Shown here piece by piece: positions 9,278-17,744 of a stretch of DNA of 64,000 bases; the stretch's first letter is position 1, and every line of letters starts with the position of its first letter. The translations under genes and the position numbers were made by a program. This stretch comes from a virus: IMG/VR virus record IMGVR_UViG_3300045256_000282, positions 1-64,000 of that record. One strand, 5' to 3'. The notes under the pieces were generated by a model. That model did no database searches. It had not been told where the DNA came from and saw only the letters and a list, made by a program, of their open reading frames with translations.

Positions 9278-11131
9278 ATGTCAGATAATCAATCTTCAGA
9301 CGAAAAGAATCCAGAAAAGGAAAAGAAGTCTGTCCGTCAAGTGATGGTAGATTTTGATCCTAACGGATCTCAGTCCTTAGAAGACCAGCTCCAGGGCGTT
9401 CTTGAGAAATCTTCAATTCGTGAAGGAGAAGGTCCGTTTTCATCTATGATGAAAAACGTTCCGCTTCTCGCCGGACAAGAGAAAAAGAATAAGGGTGGAG
9501 TAAAGCTTGCTTTTTACGAAGATCCTGTAGAAACATCTGACTACGCCGGACTTTATAAGACAAAGCGAAGACTACTACCTGACAAAGTTATTAAGATGAT
9601 CCGCATCCAGAACCATCTGGTTGCTTCTATCTTGCGTGCCCGTGGAAACACGATGGCTATGCATGGCCATAAGCGCAAGGATCGTTTCGATATCGGTTTT
9701 GAAGTTGATATCAAGCCAGAATTTGAACAGTACATTAAGCCGGAGCAGATGGCAAAGATCCGTGAAAGAATTGAGCGATTAGAAAAGCTCATTCTTAATT
9801 GCGGAAGTAACGAGGGACTAAGCCCAGATGAGCACATGAGCTTGTCAGATTTCCTCGATCAGCAAGCTAGAAACGGTCTTGCCTTTGGAAGATTTGCAAC
9901 TGAGATAATTTACAACGGAGATCACGATAATAAGAAGTTTCATTCGTTTAGGCCAGTTGACGCTGGGACTATCTATAACGTTGTTAGAAACGGCGATTTT
10001 GGAGCCCAGGCTGTCCGAGACGGATCTATCAAGAGACTCCAGGAAGTTACCGGGGACAAGATCGATATCGATTTTAAACAACTTCAAGAAGATAATTACG
10101 CCTACATTCAAAACGTAGACGGTACTCCCGTTCAAGCTTTTACTCCAGAAGAGTTGATTGTCTATAACATGTTTCCTTCAACGGACATCGAGCACGCTGG
10201 ATATCCGGTAACCCCGATCGATACTTGTATTAGCTCTATTACTACGCACTTGTCTATCGATGCTTACAACCGACTATATTTTCAAAATGGAAGAGCCGCA
10301 AAGGGTATCTTGGTCGTAAAGTCTGAAGAGATTGATCAAGGTACTATCCAAAAGATCCGTCAAGATTTCATGGCCTCGATCAATAACGTCAATAACTCGT
10401 TCAGAGCACCTGTCTTTGGTGTGGGACCAGAAGATGACGTCAACTGGTTACCCATGGTTTCAAGTGCTGGAGATGGAGAATTTCAGTTCTTATACGATCA
10501 GGTTGCACGCAACATCCTGTCTACCTTCAACATCTCCCCAGATGAACTTCCTGGGTATGGCCACCTTTCTCGCGGTACCAATCAACAAACTCTTTCGGAA
10601 TCTAGTAACGAGTTTAAGCTTACTGCAGCCAGAGATACCGGGCTTCGTCCCTTGATCTTAAAGTTTCAAGCTTTCTTTAACGAAAAACTACTTCCAATTG
10701 TTGATCCAGAACTAGCTCAGATATGCTACATTCAGCTTTCCGGCTTAGATGCTCAGAGTCGGGAACAGGAGTCTCTCCGTTTACAACAGGATATGCCTCT
10801 TCACATGACCTACGACGAAGTTTTGGGTGATGTTGATAAGCATCCTATTGGCGAAAGGCTTGGAGGCTCTGTACCTTTCAACGAGAGATATCAGCTTATT
10901 GCTGATAAACTACTTAAGGTAGCTGAAGTTCGAGAAGCTTTTATGGAAGATCCTGCGGCGTTGGTAGATCCAACACTTCAGTTCATGAGAGACCCGTTTT
11001 GGTTACAGCATATGCAGATACTTATGCAGGTAAACCCCGTAGCTGTTCAGGCTTATTATGCATCCAGACCATATGCGTATGAGCTGTTACGAATGATGAT
11101 TCAAGATCATATTGATGAGGATGAAACATGA
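9278..11131 (+). CDS. Portal protein
   Basis: 617 aa. The middle has the typical portal layout: LSDFLDQQARNGLAFGRFATEI, then GYPVTPIDTCISSITTHLSIDAYNRLYFQNG (helical stem region, about residues 300-340), then DEVNWLP-like and SRGTNQQTLSESSNEFKL sequences and a long C-terminal helical crown. The charged N-terminus (about 60 residues) is disordered-looking. Portals form the dodecameric ring where DNA enters and the tail attaches. Position after terminase and before the Mu-F-like protein agrees. It overlaps the next gene by ATGA. Confidence 0.93.
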   Translation: MSDNQSSDEKNPEKEKKSVRQVMVDFDPNGSQSLEDQLQGVLEKSSIREGEGPFSSMMKNVPLLAGQEKKNKGGVKLAFYEDPVETSDYAGLYKTKRRLLPDKVIKMIRIQNHLVASILRARGNTMAMHGHKRKDRFDIGFEVDIKPEFEQYIKPEQMAKIRERIERLEKLILNCGSNEGLSPDEHMSLSDFLDQQARNGLAFGRFATEIIYNGDHDNKKFHSFRPVDAGTIYNVVRNGDFGAQAVRDGSIKRLQEVTGDKIDIDFKQLQEDNYAYIQNVDGTPVQAFTPEELIVYNMFPSTDIEHAGYPVTPIDTCISSITTHLSIDAYNRLYFQNGRAAKGILVVKSEEIDQGTIQKIRQDFMASINNVNNSFRAPVFGVGPEDDVNWLPMVSSAGDGEFQFLYDQVARNILSTFNISPDELPGYGHLSRGTNQQTLSESSNEFKLTAARDTGLRPLILKFQAFFNEKLLPIVDPELAQICYIQLSGLDAQSREQESLRLQQDMPLHMTYDEVLGDVDKHPIGERLGGSVPFNERYQLIADKLLKVAEVREAFMEDPAALVDPTLQFMRDPFWLQHMQILMQVNPVAVQAYYASRPYAYELLRMMIQDHIDEDET

Positions 11132-11709
11132 GAGACTCAGTAGATTATAAAAAGAAATACCTAGATCTTAGGGCTAAGATGGTGTCATCTATGGACGCCG
11201 CTTTCAGGATGGGGTACGAAAAAGGTGCTTCGGAAGCAGCACAACAACAGGCGCAACAACAGGCTCAGCAGATGATGGCTGCTACTCAGGGCGGTATGGT
11301 GCCAGGCCAAGACCAGTCTCAGGCTGCGCCTCAAGAAGATGCTGGCCAACAAGATATGTCTGCCCAGGGTGGTCCACAACCTGAGGAACTTGATCAATAT
11401 ATTAGCGAACTAGAAAACCTTGTTAATAAAGGTGAAATCTCTTCGGATGATCTAAAAAAATCTCTTGATAAGATCAAGAATTTTCAAACTAACGTTCGTC
11501 TTACCAAATCATTAAAAGCGATTAAGTCTCTTCCTATTAAGTTTTCCGCAAAAGCTTCTGCAAATTTGACCGCAAATGATAAGAGCAATCTGTCTATGCA
11601 GGAAAAGATCGTTGAAGACATCATGAAAAAATGGGAATCGGAAACGACAAAAACTACCAGCCAAGCGATGCAAACTTTGGGAGTCGAAGCGCTTACGAAA
11701 GGGGAATAA
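11128..11709 (+). CDS. Gln-rich helical protein, unknown function
   Basis: 193 aa. Residues about 35-90 are a low-complexity Gln/Ala/Met segment (QQAQQQAQQ, then QDQSQAAPQED). The C-terminal half is a Lys-rich helical region with LKKSLDKI and SLKAIKSL. It is coupled to the portal gene by ATGA. Composition suggests an assembly helper or internal protein, but the function is unknown. Confidence 0.7.
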   Translation: MRDSVDYKKKYLDLRAKMVSSMDAAFRMGYEKGASEAAQQQAQQQAQQMMAATQGGMVPGQDQSQAAPQEDAGQQDMSAQGGPQPEELDQYISELENLVNKGEISSDDLKKSLDKIKNFQTNVRLTKSLKAIKSLPIKFSAKASANLTANDKSNLSMQEKIVEDIMKKWESETTKTTSQAMQTLGVEALTKGE

Positions 11710-11712
11710 CCC

Positions 11713-13659
11713 TTGCGCGGCATAAGTAACAACACCAAAGAAGCTTTGGGAAAAATCGTAGAAGAGATGTTTGATCGAGTGGCGGTCGGACTTCTTGGCC
11801 ATATTCCCCCTCTTCGTAACAAGAAGTCCATACTTTTTAGTTACAATCCAAACATGACTCTTGCCCACCTGTTTGTTCAGGCTCTAGGAGGCTCAAGACC
11901 TCTTCCAAAAGAACAAGAGGTTATGAAGAACTTGCTTTCTACTGCCCATGACTACATCGAGTCTCTTAAGAGTAAAACAAAGGCAAATCTTACCGAGTCT
12001 ATTGACTCCTACGTAAAAGAGGCGAGAGCAAAAGGCGAAGCGCCTACCGAAAAAGAAATAAGAGACAGAATTACGAACTCTCTTGTTGTTGCCGGAAAAC
12101 ATCTAAAGACTATCTCTGAAGCAGAATCCACCAAGACTAGGAACATGGGCAAGCTCATGAACATAGCAAGAGCTGGTGCTTCTACAGGAGAATCTGACCC
12201 AAACGTATTTTTTGTTGTGGTTAGAGACCAGCAAACTTGCGAAGAATGCTTAAGACTTCACATGATGCCAGATAAGGTTACTCCGAAAGTCTGGAAGATG
12301 AGCGAGCTTAAGTACTCTTATCACAAGAAGGGTGAGGATCTCCCCAGTGTTGCTGGGTTACATCCTCATTGTTTTACCGGAGACACACTCCTGTACACTT
12401 CCGAGGGCGTATTTGCCTTTGAAGAATTATTTAAAACTCAAAAGAACGTCATGGTCACCGTCGATAAGAGGGTTGTTAACAGAAAATCTCCCTCTAATCA
12501 GTTCGGTAAGGCTATTCCCGGTGAGGTCTGGTTAAACAGACATGAGAGCGGTTCTAAGTTTATGGAAGCCACTACCGTATACGATACTGGGGTTCAAGAA
12601 TGTTATGAGATAGAGCTTGAGAGTGGTCATACCTTAAAAGTTTCTGAAGGCCATGAAATGTGGGTCGATGATGACGGTATGGGCAAAAAGGTAAGAGCCG
12701 TAGACTTAAAAGTGGGCGATAAGATTCCTCTACTGTCTGGGGAGTCGGGTTTTGGAAAAGATAACTTTGAAGACCTCGCCGAGTTGATGGGTAACCTAAT
12801 GGGTGACGGCGTAATGGGTGAAACAGCTCAATGGAATTTTTTTGGCGAAGACATACCCTACGGTGAAAATCTTTTGCAAAAAGCTAAAAACTTCCTATCT
12901 GATTACTCTAAGGAATCGTTTAAGAAGATAAGCGAACATCTTAGGATTTTTCCTCCCAATGAAAAGTACAGTGTTCCTAGGGCTACCTTCAACAGTACTG
13001 TTCTTGCTAATATTTTTAAGGAAGAATTTGGCCTGTCGAAAAAACCAAAGCGTGTTCCTAAGAAACTTTGGACTGCTGACAAGAAGACCGTATCGGCTTT
13101 TTTAAGAGGTCTATATGCAGCAGATGGGCACTCAGAGCTTTCTTCGGTAGTTTTGGCACAAAATGACTTAGAATTCTTAAAAGAAATTCAATTGCTCTTA
13201 GCTAATTACGGAATAGTGTCTAGAATTTTTAACCACGGGTCTGATCAAATAAATAAAACTATAACTTACGCAAACGGCGATAATTTTGATACGGCTAGGA
13301 AGCCTTGCTGGAGACTTGTTATCGGTGGTAATGAGCAATGTGAGCTGTTCTCTGTTGAGATAGGTATGGGTGTTAAGACCAAACAAGACAAGTTATTGTC
13401 TTTCATAGAAAACGGTAAGCAAGAAAACAAGTCTAGATTTTTCTGGCGGACAACTAGGGTTAAGTCTATTAAAGCTATTGGTAAGATTCAAACTTACTGT
13501 CTGACGGAGCCCATGACCAATTCTGTTACGGCGAACGGTATAGTTACTGGAAATTGCCGCTGTACCCTCACTCTGCTAACTCCTGGTTTTGGGTTCAAGA
13601 ACGGTATGGTGTCCTACATATCTCCAGACCATAACGAATACGAAAAGCAGAAAGAATGA
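11713..13659 (+). CDS. Head morphogenesis protein (Mu F / SPP1 gp7 type) interrupted by an intein
   Basis: The host protein is minor head protein of the Mu F/SPP1 gp7 family: DQQTCEECLRLHMMP (residues 172-186) and, after joining the exteins, LHPHCRCTLTLL, the family's conserved HPxCRC motif. An intein of 395 aa sits between HPH (219) and CRC, so the mature protein would be 253 aa. Start is TTG at 11713 after GGGGA; no better in-frame start exists. These proteins enter with the portal and are needed for head assembly or DNA ejection. The order portal, small helical protein, Mu-F protein is classical. Confidence 0.92.
   Translation: MRGISNNTKEALGKIVEEMFDRVAVGLLGHIPPLRNKKSILFSYNPNMTLAHLFVQALGGSRPLPKEQEVMKNLLSTAHDYIESLKSKTKANLTESIDSYVKEARAKGEAPTEKEIRDRITNSLVVAGKHLKTISEAESTKTRNMGKLMNIARAGASTGESDPNVFFVVVRDQQTCEECLRLHMMPDKVTPKVWKMSELKYSYHKKGEDLPSVAGLHPHCFTGDTLLYTSEGVFAFEELFKTQKNVMVTVDKRVVNRKSPSNQFGKAIPGEVWLNRHESGSKFMEATTVYDTGVQECYEIELESGHTLKVSEGHEMWVDDDGMGKKVRAVDLKVGDKIPLLSGESGFGKDNFEDLAELMGNLMGDGVMGETAQWNFFGEDIPYGENLLQKAKNFLSDYSKESFKKISEHLRIFPPNEKYSVPRATFNSTVLANIFKEEFGLSKKPKRVPKKLWTADKKTVSAFLRGLYAADGHSELSSVVLAQNDLEFLKEIQLLLANYGIVSRIFNHGSDQINKTITYANGDNFDTARKPCWRLVIGGNEQCELFSVEIGMGVKTKQDKLLSFIENGKQENKSRFFWRTTRVKSIKAIGKIQTYCLTEPMTNSVTANGIVTGNCRCTLTLLTPGFGFKNGMVSYISPDHNEYEKQKE
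12370..13554 (+). other. Intein with LAGLIDADG endonuclease domain
   Basis: In-frame 395-residue insertion starting at Cys1 (CFTGDTLLYT, block A) and ending TANGIVTGN with terminal Asn, followed by Cys+1. Block B is SGHTLKVSEGHEMW (TxxH-like). Dodecapeptide endonuclease motifs are LMGNLMGDGVM (block C) and FLRGLYAADGHSE (block E). Block F/G is TYCLTEPMTNSVTANG. The penultimate residue is Gly rather than the usual His, a known variation. It should self-splice by the class 1 Cys1 route and home to intein-free alleles. The site is the most conserved motif of the host protein, as is typical for inteins. Confidence 0.93.
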
Positions 13660-13660
13660 T

Positions 13661-14281
13661 ATGTTAAAAATCTTAATTCAGATACTCCAAATGTTTTTTG
13701 GTGGAAATCAAGAACAGGAAGTCCAAGCTGCTCAGCCGCAGCCAAAACAGCCTACTCCCCCACAACCTGATCCTTCTGAAAAAAAAGAAAAGCCTCAAGG
13801 TATAGATTGGACTGATCCAAATGCGGAAATTTCTCGGTACTTTACTGTAAAAAACGCTATCTGGTTACCGCAATGGAACAGACTGGCAAATCCAGAGCAG
13901 GATAGCCTAACACAAGACTCTAAAGATGCTCTCGTAAAACTTTTTACAGAAGTTATGGACCCAGTTAGAGAACTGATTGGTAAGCCTATCAAGGTTCACG
14001 TAGCTTTTAGATCCCCAGAATACAACGTATTGATCGGCGGTGCTCGTATGTCAATTCATATGGCTAGAAAGTACGAGGACGGAAGTCTTGTGGCCGCATG
14101 TGATTGGTCTGCAGACATGGGTAAGGGGTCTCCTGGGGCAAACTGCGACGAGCTTAAGAGTATCTTAACGCCTAAGCTTGAAGAGCTGGGTGTTCGTATG
14201 GAGAATAATGGCCAGGGAGCTACTTGGATTCATCTAGATAACAGGAAGCCTGGGCCTGGCGGACGATTCTTTAAGCCTTAG
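13661..14281 (+). CDS. M15-family peptidase, probable endolysin or virion lysin
   Basis: 206 aa. N-terminus is short and hydrophobic (MLKILIQILQMFF), then a Pro/Gln/Lys linker (about 20-50). The catalytic part resembles peptidase M15A (D-Ala-D-Ala or L-Ala-D-Glu carboxypeptidases): EISRYFTVKNAIWLPQW, AFRSPEYN, GARMSIHMARK with zinc-ligand His, AACDWSAD with zinc-ligand Asp, and the final WIHLDNR. The start at 13661 follows the stop of the previous gene; an upstream ATG at 13589 lies inside that gene in another frame and lacks a ribosome site. It ends convergently on the protease gene, stop codons overlapping. Confidence 0.8.
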   Translation: MLKILIQILQMFFGGNQEQEVQAAQPQPKQPTPPQPDPSEKKEKPQGIDWTDPNAEISRYFTVKNAIWLPQWNRLANPEQDSLTQDSKDALVKLFTEVMDPVRELIGKPIKVHVAFRSPEYNVLIGGARMSIHMARKYEDGSLVAACDWSADMGKGSPGANCDELKSILTPKLEELGVRMENNGQGATWIHLDNRKPGPGGRFFKP

Positions 14282-16230
14282 CTGCATTTCCAGCGCTTAA
14301 GTGCCGCGCCTTTAGGGGTTAATTTTCCGTCTTTTGAAGTTGGACCTTTAACCCCAGACATGCGTGCGCAGAAAGACTTGCGTCTCCCAGCAGCCTCAGA
14401 TCCTGGCTTAGCTTTTCCTGTAACCGGACGCTTAAGATGAGAACCATTTTCCCTGTTATACTTCTCGCGATACTTATCGTTCAAGCCGCCCTCTTTTGAG
14501 TGCTTCTTAGGGTTATAGTCTTCAAACGGCTTATCTTTCTTCTCAACTTCTTCAGACTTTTTGGCAGGCTTGCAGCTACCCTTAGAATAGTCTGCCTTAC
14601 CGGGGACTTTCTCGTAGCCTTCCCAACAAGGACCCTTGGCTTTTTTCATCTTAGAGTCTTGTGCAAGCTCTTCCTTGCTTATCTTTTCAGGCAGATTCTT
14701 ACCTTTTGTTGCACTGTCCCATTCCTTGACAGCTTTTTCTCCACCTAGGGCTTTTTTGCCTGCTGGGGTATGAGCCCAACGACGTTGTGCTTCTGACCTA
14801 TAAGGTTTTTGAAGCTCTTCTTTTTCAGATCCTTCATGGGTGGGTTCACACTCAGAAGCTGTTAAAGCTTTAAGAGCCTCTTCAGCCTTCTTAGTTTTCT
14901 TCCAGGCCATCATCTTTGCCAATGCAACTGTTTCGGACTTAGTAAGGTCTGGCCTTTTGTGTTGTATAAACTTAACAAGCTCTTCTGCTTTAGGCCAGGT
15001 AGAAAAAGCTTCTTCGATAGACTTCTTCATCTTCCTAACAAGATCTTCCCTGGTAAGAGCTGCCGTACCAGTAAGAGCGCCGGGTGCTGCGCCTAGGTTC
15101 TTTTTGACGCTTTTCATCTTTAGGTTTTCCTTGTCGATGAAACTGCCAATTTCTTTAGGGTGCTTAGCAAACAGGGTCTCAGTTTTGCCGGATTCCTTGT
15201 GTACTAGGTGGTATGCCTTGTGGTCTGAAGGAGTTTTGGGATGCTTAGTCTCTGTAAAATTCCAACCAGCATGATGCCAGATCTCTTTTGCCTTCTTAAG
15301 AGAAGGCTTAACTTCTTGAGAACTTTTGAGTTTTCCTCCGGTTGCAGCTCCAGATGGTATATTGTGCATCTGCTTAGGTGCAACCGTACCCTGTGAAACT
15401 GCTTGGGTATATGCTTTTGCATGCCCAAGAGCTTCCTTGGCGCTTCCAAACGAACCCTTGACGCCTTTTAGTCCAGCCAAGCTTCCTGCGTGTTTGACAT
15501 GAAACTGGCCGCCTTGCTGATGAACCGTAACGATGCCATGCTCAGGGTGAGTAAAAGAAACAACGTGACCTGCGCCCTTGGTGTTGCTTATACTTGGTTT
15601 CCAGGTTTTCTCCATCATTTCGGGTTCGTATTTTTCTAAAACCTTAATTTCTTGAGATTCTTCTGATTTGAACATACCGCTTAGGGGGTTTGAGTTTTTT
15701 TGAACCGGCTCGGAAGGCTGCTGTAGCATTTCCTCGGCTACGGCTGCCTTATTGCATGGGGTAACTGTGACGGTTACCTTTCTAGCGATAGACTTTACGA
15801 TGTCGTTCCCTTGTTTTTCTAGCTTGGCACCTTCTACAGAAAAATTGATAGTATTCTTCTTAGAGGTACCTTCTGATCTAGACATAGAATCATACTTAAG
15901 CATTGCTGCAATTTCTTGAGCTTGCTGGTGGCCAACGCCGTCAAAAAGCTCGCCAACTATGTAAACGAATGGGGCCTTGCCTTTGTTCCAAAAGTGGAGC
16001 TGGTTCTGATCTTCGCAATCTTCTTCAGAGAAAATCTTCTTTGCTTTCAATATCTTGCCTACAATATGGGAGGCGTTTTCATTCTTATGCTCCCAATTAA
16101 GGACTCCCTCACCGCGCTCTAAAGACGAGATGTCCATTCCCTTTACTATGATGCGCTCTCCAGAGCTGTCCATGTGCTCTGAGGCTGCTACTCCGTGAAT
16201 GAAGGTTCCGCGCTGAGATGGTTTGTTCAT
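14278..16230 (-). CDS. Prohead maturation protease with long C-terminal extension
   Basis: The N-terminal 170 residues resemble prohead proteases of the herpesvirus-assemblin/S77-like fold: LNWEHKN (candidate His48), VGKILKAKKI, VYIVGELFDG and INFSVEGAKLE (candidate nucleophile Ser131). The middle is variable and Lys-rich, with two HxxG/KEALGHAKA-type modules. The last 90 residues (GGLNDKYREKYNREN, then RRKSFCARMSG and PKGAALKRWKC) form the small Cys/Lys-rich domain seen at the ends of many phage proteins (DUF6321 type). Unusually it is on the minus strand inside the plus-strand head operon, with its own upstream elements. Inference: it cleaves scaffold and head proteins. Confidence 0.78.
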   Translation of the reverse strand: MNKPSQRGTFIHGVAASEHMDSSGERIIVKGMDISSLERGEGVLNWEHKNENASHIVGKILKAKKIFSEEDCEDQNQLHFWNKGKAPFVYIVGELFDGVGHQQAQEIAAMLKYDSMSRSEGTSKKNTINFSVEGAKLEKQGNDIVKSIARKVTVTVTPCNKAAVAEEMLQQPSEPVQKNSNPLSGMFKSEESQEIKVLEKYEPEMMEKTWKPSISNTKGAGHVVSFTHPEHGIVTVHQQGGQFHVKHAGSLAGLKGVKGSFGSAKEALGHAKAYTQAVSQGTVAPKQMHNIPSGAATGGKLKSSQEVKPSLKKAKEIWHHAGWNFTETKHPKTPSDHKAYHLVHKESGKTETLFAKHPKEIGSFIDKENLKMKSVKKNLGAAPGALTGTAALTREDLVRKMKKSIEEAFSTWPKAEELVKFIQHKRPDLTKSETVALAKMMAWKKTKKAEEALKALTASECEPTHEGSEKEELQKPYRSEAQRRWAHTPAGKKALGGEKAVKEWDSATKGKNLPEKISKEELAQDSKMKKAKGPCWEGYEKVPGKADYSKGSCKPAKKSEEVEKKDKPFEDYNPKKHSKEGGLNDKYREKYNRENGSHLKRPVTGKAKPGSEAAGRRKSFCARMSGVKGPTSKDGKLTPKGAALKRWKCS

Positions 16231-16252
16231 ATTTTTCCAATCCTACAATATC

Positions 16253-16288
16253 AAGATTGTTGTCCTTGAAATTTTAATTCGTAAGATT
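16253..16288 (-). promoter_or_regulatory. Two AATCTT elements upstream of the prohead protease gene
   Basis: On the minus strand ACAACAATCTT occurs twice (16288-16283 and 16258-16253 carry the AATCTT cores). The nearer copy continues GATATTGTAGGATT toward the start at 16230. The 11-bp unit AAGATTGTTGT is an exact direct repeat with a 30-bp period. Confidence 0.45.
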
Positions 16289-16329
16289 GTTGTTCAAAAG
16301 ATCTGAGACCAAAAATGGCTTGTAAGTAC

Positions 16330-16356
16330 TTGAAATTGTAGTAAATTTTCTATAAT
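16330..16356 (+). promoter_or_regulatory. Possible sigma-70-like promoter for the capsid operon
   Basis: TTGAAA (16330-16335) and TATAAT (16351-16356) with a 15-bp spacer, shorter than ideal, in the AT-rich 220-bp spacer between the divergent protease and capsid-operon genes. Confidence 0.35.
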
Positions 16357-16450
16357 AAGATACTTTAACATATAAGTCAAGAGATTCCGCTACTTACTTG
16401 TTAAATAGCTGACCCTCTTAGTCAACTAACCAATCAGAAGGAGCTAAAAA

Positions 16451-16909
16451 ATGGCAATCAAGAATCTTGCTAAAGCCGAAGCCCTGATTCGTGAACTCAA
16501 AGAGCGTCTGGAAATTCGAACCGCAGGTTCGGGTTCTGGTCGTGTTAATACGGTTCGTGAAGCACGGGACACTGAAGGTTATCCTGCATTGTTTCTTTCG
16601 CGTGGAGCGAATGAAGCTGCTGGTCAACCTGTACTCGCAATTCGCATTAAGCAAATTGACGCTGTTTCGAAAGATGTTTTCGGAAACGGCCTCAACGCTT
16701 ATGCACCACACGTTTGTGAATTTGCTTATGAAACTGGGCAAGTAGACAAGAAAGACATCGAAACTGCGATGTTCGAACTTGTTCGCAATGGCGTTAAGAT
16801 CCAAGTTAAAGAAATCGCTGCATCAACGGCTGTTACTTTCTCTTCAATCGACGCTGCCACACCCGCTTTGGAACTCGACGATCTTCGTTGGCCCACCAAG
16901 GGCGTTTAA
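16451..16909 (+). CDS. Hypothetical head protein upstream of scaffold
   Basis: 152 aa, strong AGAAGGAGCT site before the ATG. N-terminal helix (AKAEALIRELKERLEI), then a beta-rich domain (ALFLSRGANEAAGQPVLAIRIKQID, FELVRNGVKIQVKEI). Not recognised. First gene of the scaffold-capsid operon, so a head completion or decoration role is possible. Confidence 0.75.
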   Translation: MAIKNLAKAEALIRELKERLEIRTAGSGSGRVNTVREARDTEGYPALFLSRGANEAAGQPVLAIRIKQIDAVSKDVFGNGLNAYAPHVCEFAYETGQVDKKDIETAMFELVRNGVKIQVKEIAASTAVTFSSIDAATPALELDDLRWPTKGV

Positions 16910-16934
16910 TTAAATGCCTAAGGAGGGTTTACCT

Positions 16935-17732
16935 ATGAAACTGACTCAAGCTGATTTTGAAAAATTAGTGTCCGATGTTGAAAAAGAGTTCGATCTCTTT
17001 TTGGCTAAGACTGAGTCTGAGGCTAAACCCGAAGTAACTTTGGCTAAATCTGAAGACAAGTCTGAAGGCGAAAAGAAGGATGAAAAATCCGAAGAAAAGC
17101 ACGAAGACAAAAAAGAAGACGAAGCTAAGGAAGCATCGGCAGAAGCCGACGACAAGAAAGAAGATAAGAAAGAAGACAAGAAAGAAGACGAAGAACATCA
17201 CGATTACGACGAAAACGATATGGCTGAAATGCACAAGATGTACGGTGCCATGTCTAAAGCTGAGTTGAATCTTCATAAGGGCGCTATGGAAAAGTGCTGG
17301 ATGGAGAAATGTGGAGATATGTCTGTGATGAAATCTGAAGAGAAAGCTGTTGAACAGCCTCTCGCAAAGTCTGAAGATGCTGAATCTATCAAGAAATCTG
17401 AGCTAGAAGCTAAGGTTAAAGAACTTGATGGAGTTAAGGAAGAGAACGAAAAACTCAAGAAAAACCTTGAGGAAGTCGTTTCGGCCATGAATGGCTATTT
17501 CACTAAGAAGGGTCCTACGCGTAAGGCTGTAACCTCAATCGAGTACGTTAAAAAGTCCGAGATTGAAGATAAAAAGCCTGAAGCTAAAGATCTGAAAAAG
17601 TCTGAAATCACAGCAATCTTGTCAAGAAAAGCAGCGGACCCTACGTTGTCCAAAGCTGATCGTGAAGCAATCAACAAATACTACCTCAAGAACGCAGGGA
17701 TTGAAGTAGTTAAGCACCTGTTAACGCAGTAA
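16935..17732 (+). CDS. Scaffolding protein candidate, highly charged coiled coil
   Basis: 265 aa. Residues 20-100 are almost only Lys, Glu, Asp and Ser; residues about 150-190 form a heptad helix (ELEAKVKELDGVKEENEKLKKNLEEVV). KSE occurs eight times, often after a hydrophobic-x (LAKSE, VMKSE, IKKSE, VKKSE, LKKSE). Position directly before the capsid gene and composition are those of a scaffold. The ATG at 16935 is chosen over the one at 16914 because AAGGAGG (16919-16925) sits 9 nt upstream of it and would be within the coding region otherwise. It would line the prohead and be removed by the protease. Confidence 0.82.
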   Translation: MKLTQADFEKLVSDVEKEFDLFLAKTESEAKPEVTLAKSEDKSEGEKKDEKSEEKHEDKKEDEAKEASAEADDKKEDKKEDKKEDEEHHDYDENDMAEMHKMYGAMSKAELNLHKGAMEKCWMEKCGDMSVMKSEEKAVEQPLAKSEDAESIKKSELEAKVKELDGVKEENEKLKKNLEEVVSAMNGYFTKKGPTRKAVTSIEYVKKSEIEDKKPEAKDLKKSEITAILSRKAADPTLSKADREAINKYYLKNAGIEVVKHLLTQ

Positions 17733-17744
17733 GGAGCAAATACA

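Noticed and set aside
13589-13660. Longer N-terminus for the M15 peptidase
   Set aside because: It overlaps the end of the head protein in another frame and has no ribosome site; the ATG at 13661 begins a hydrophobic segment.
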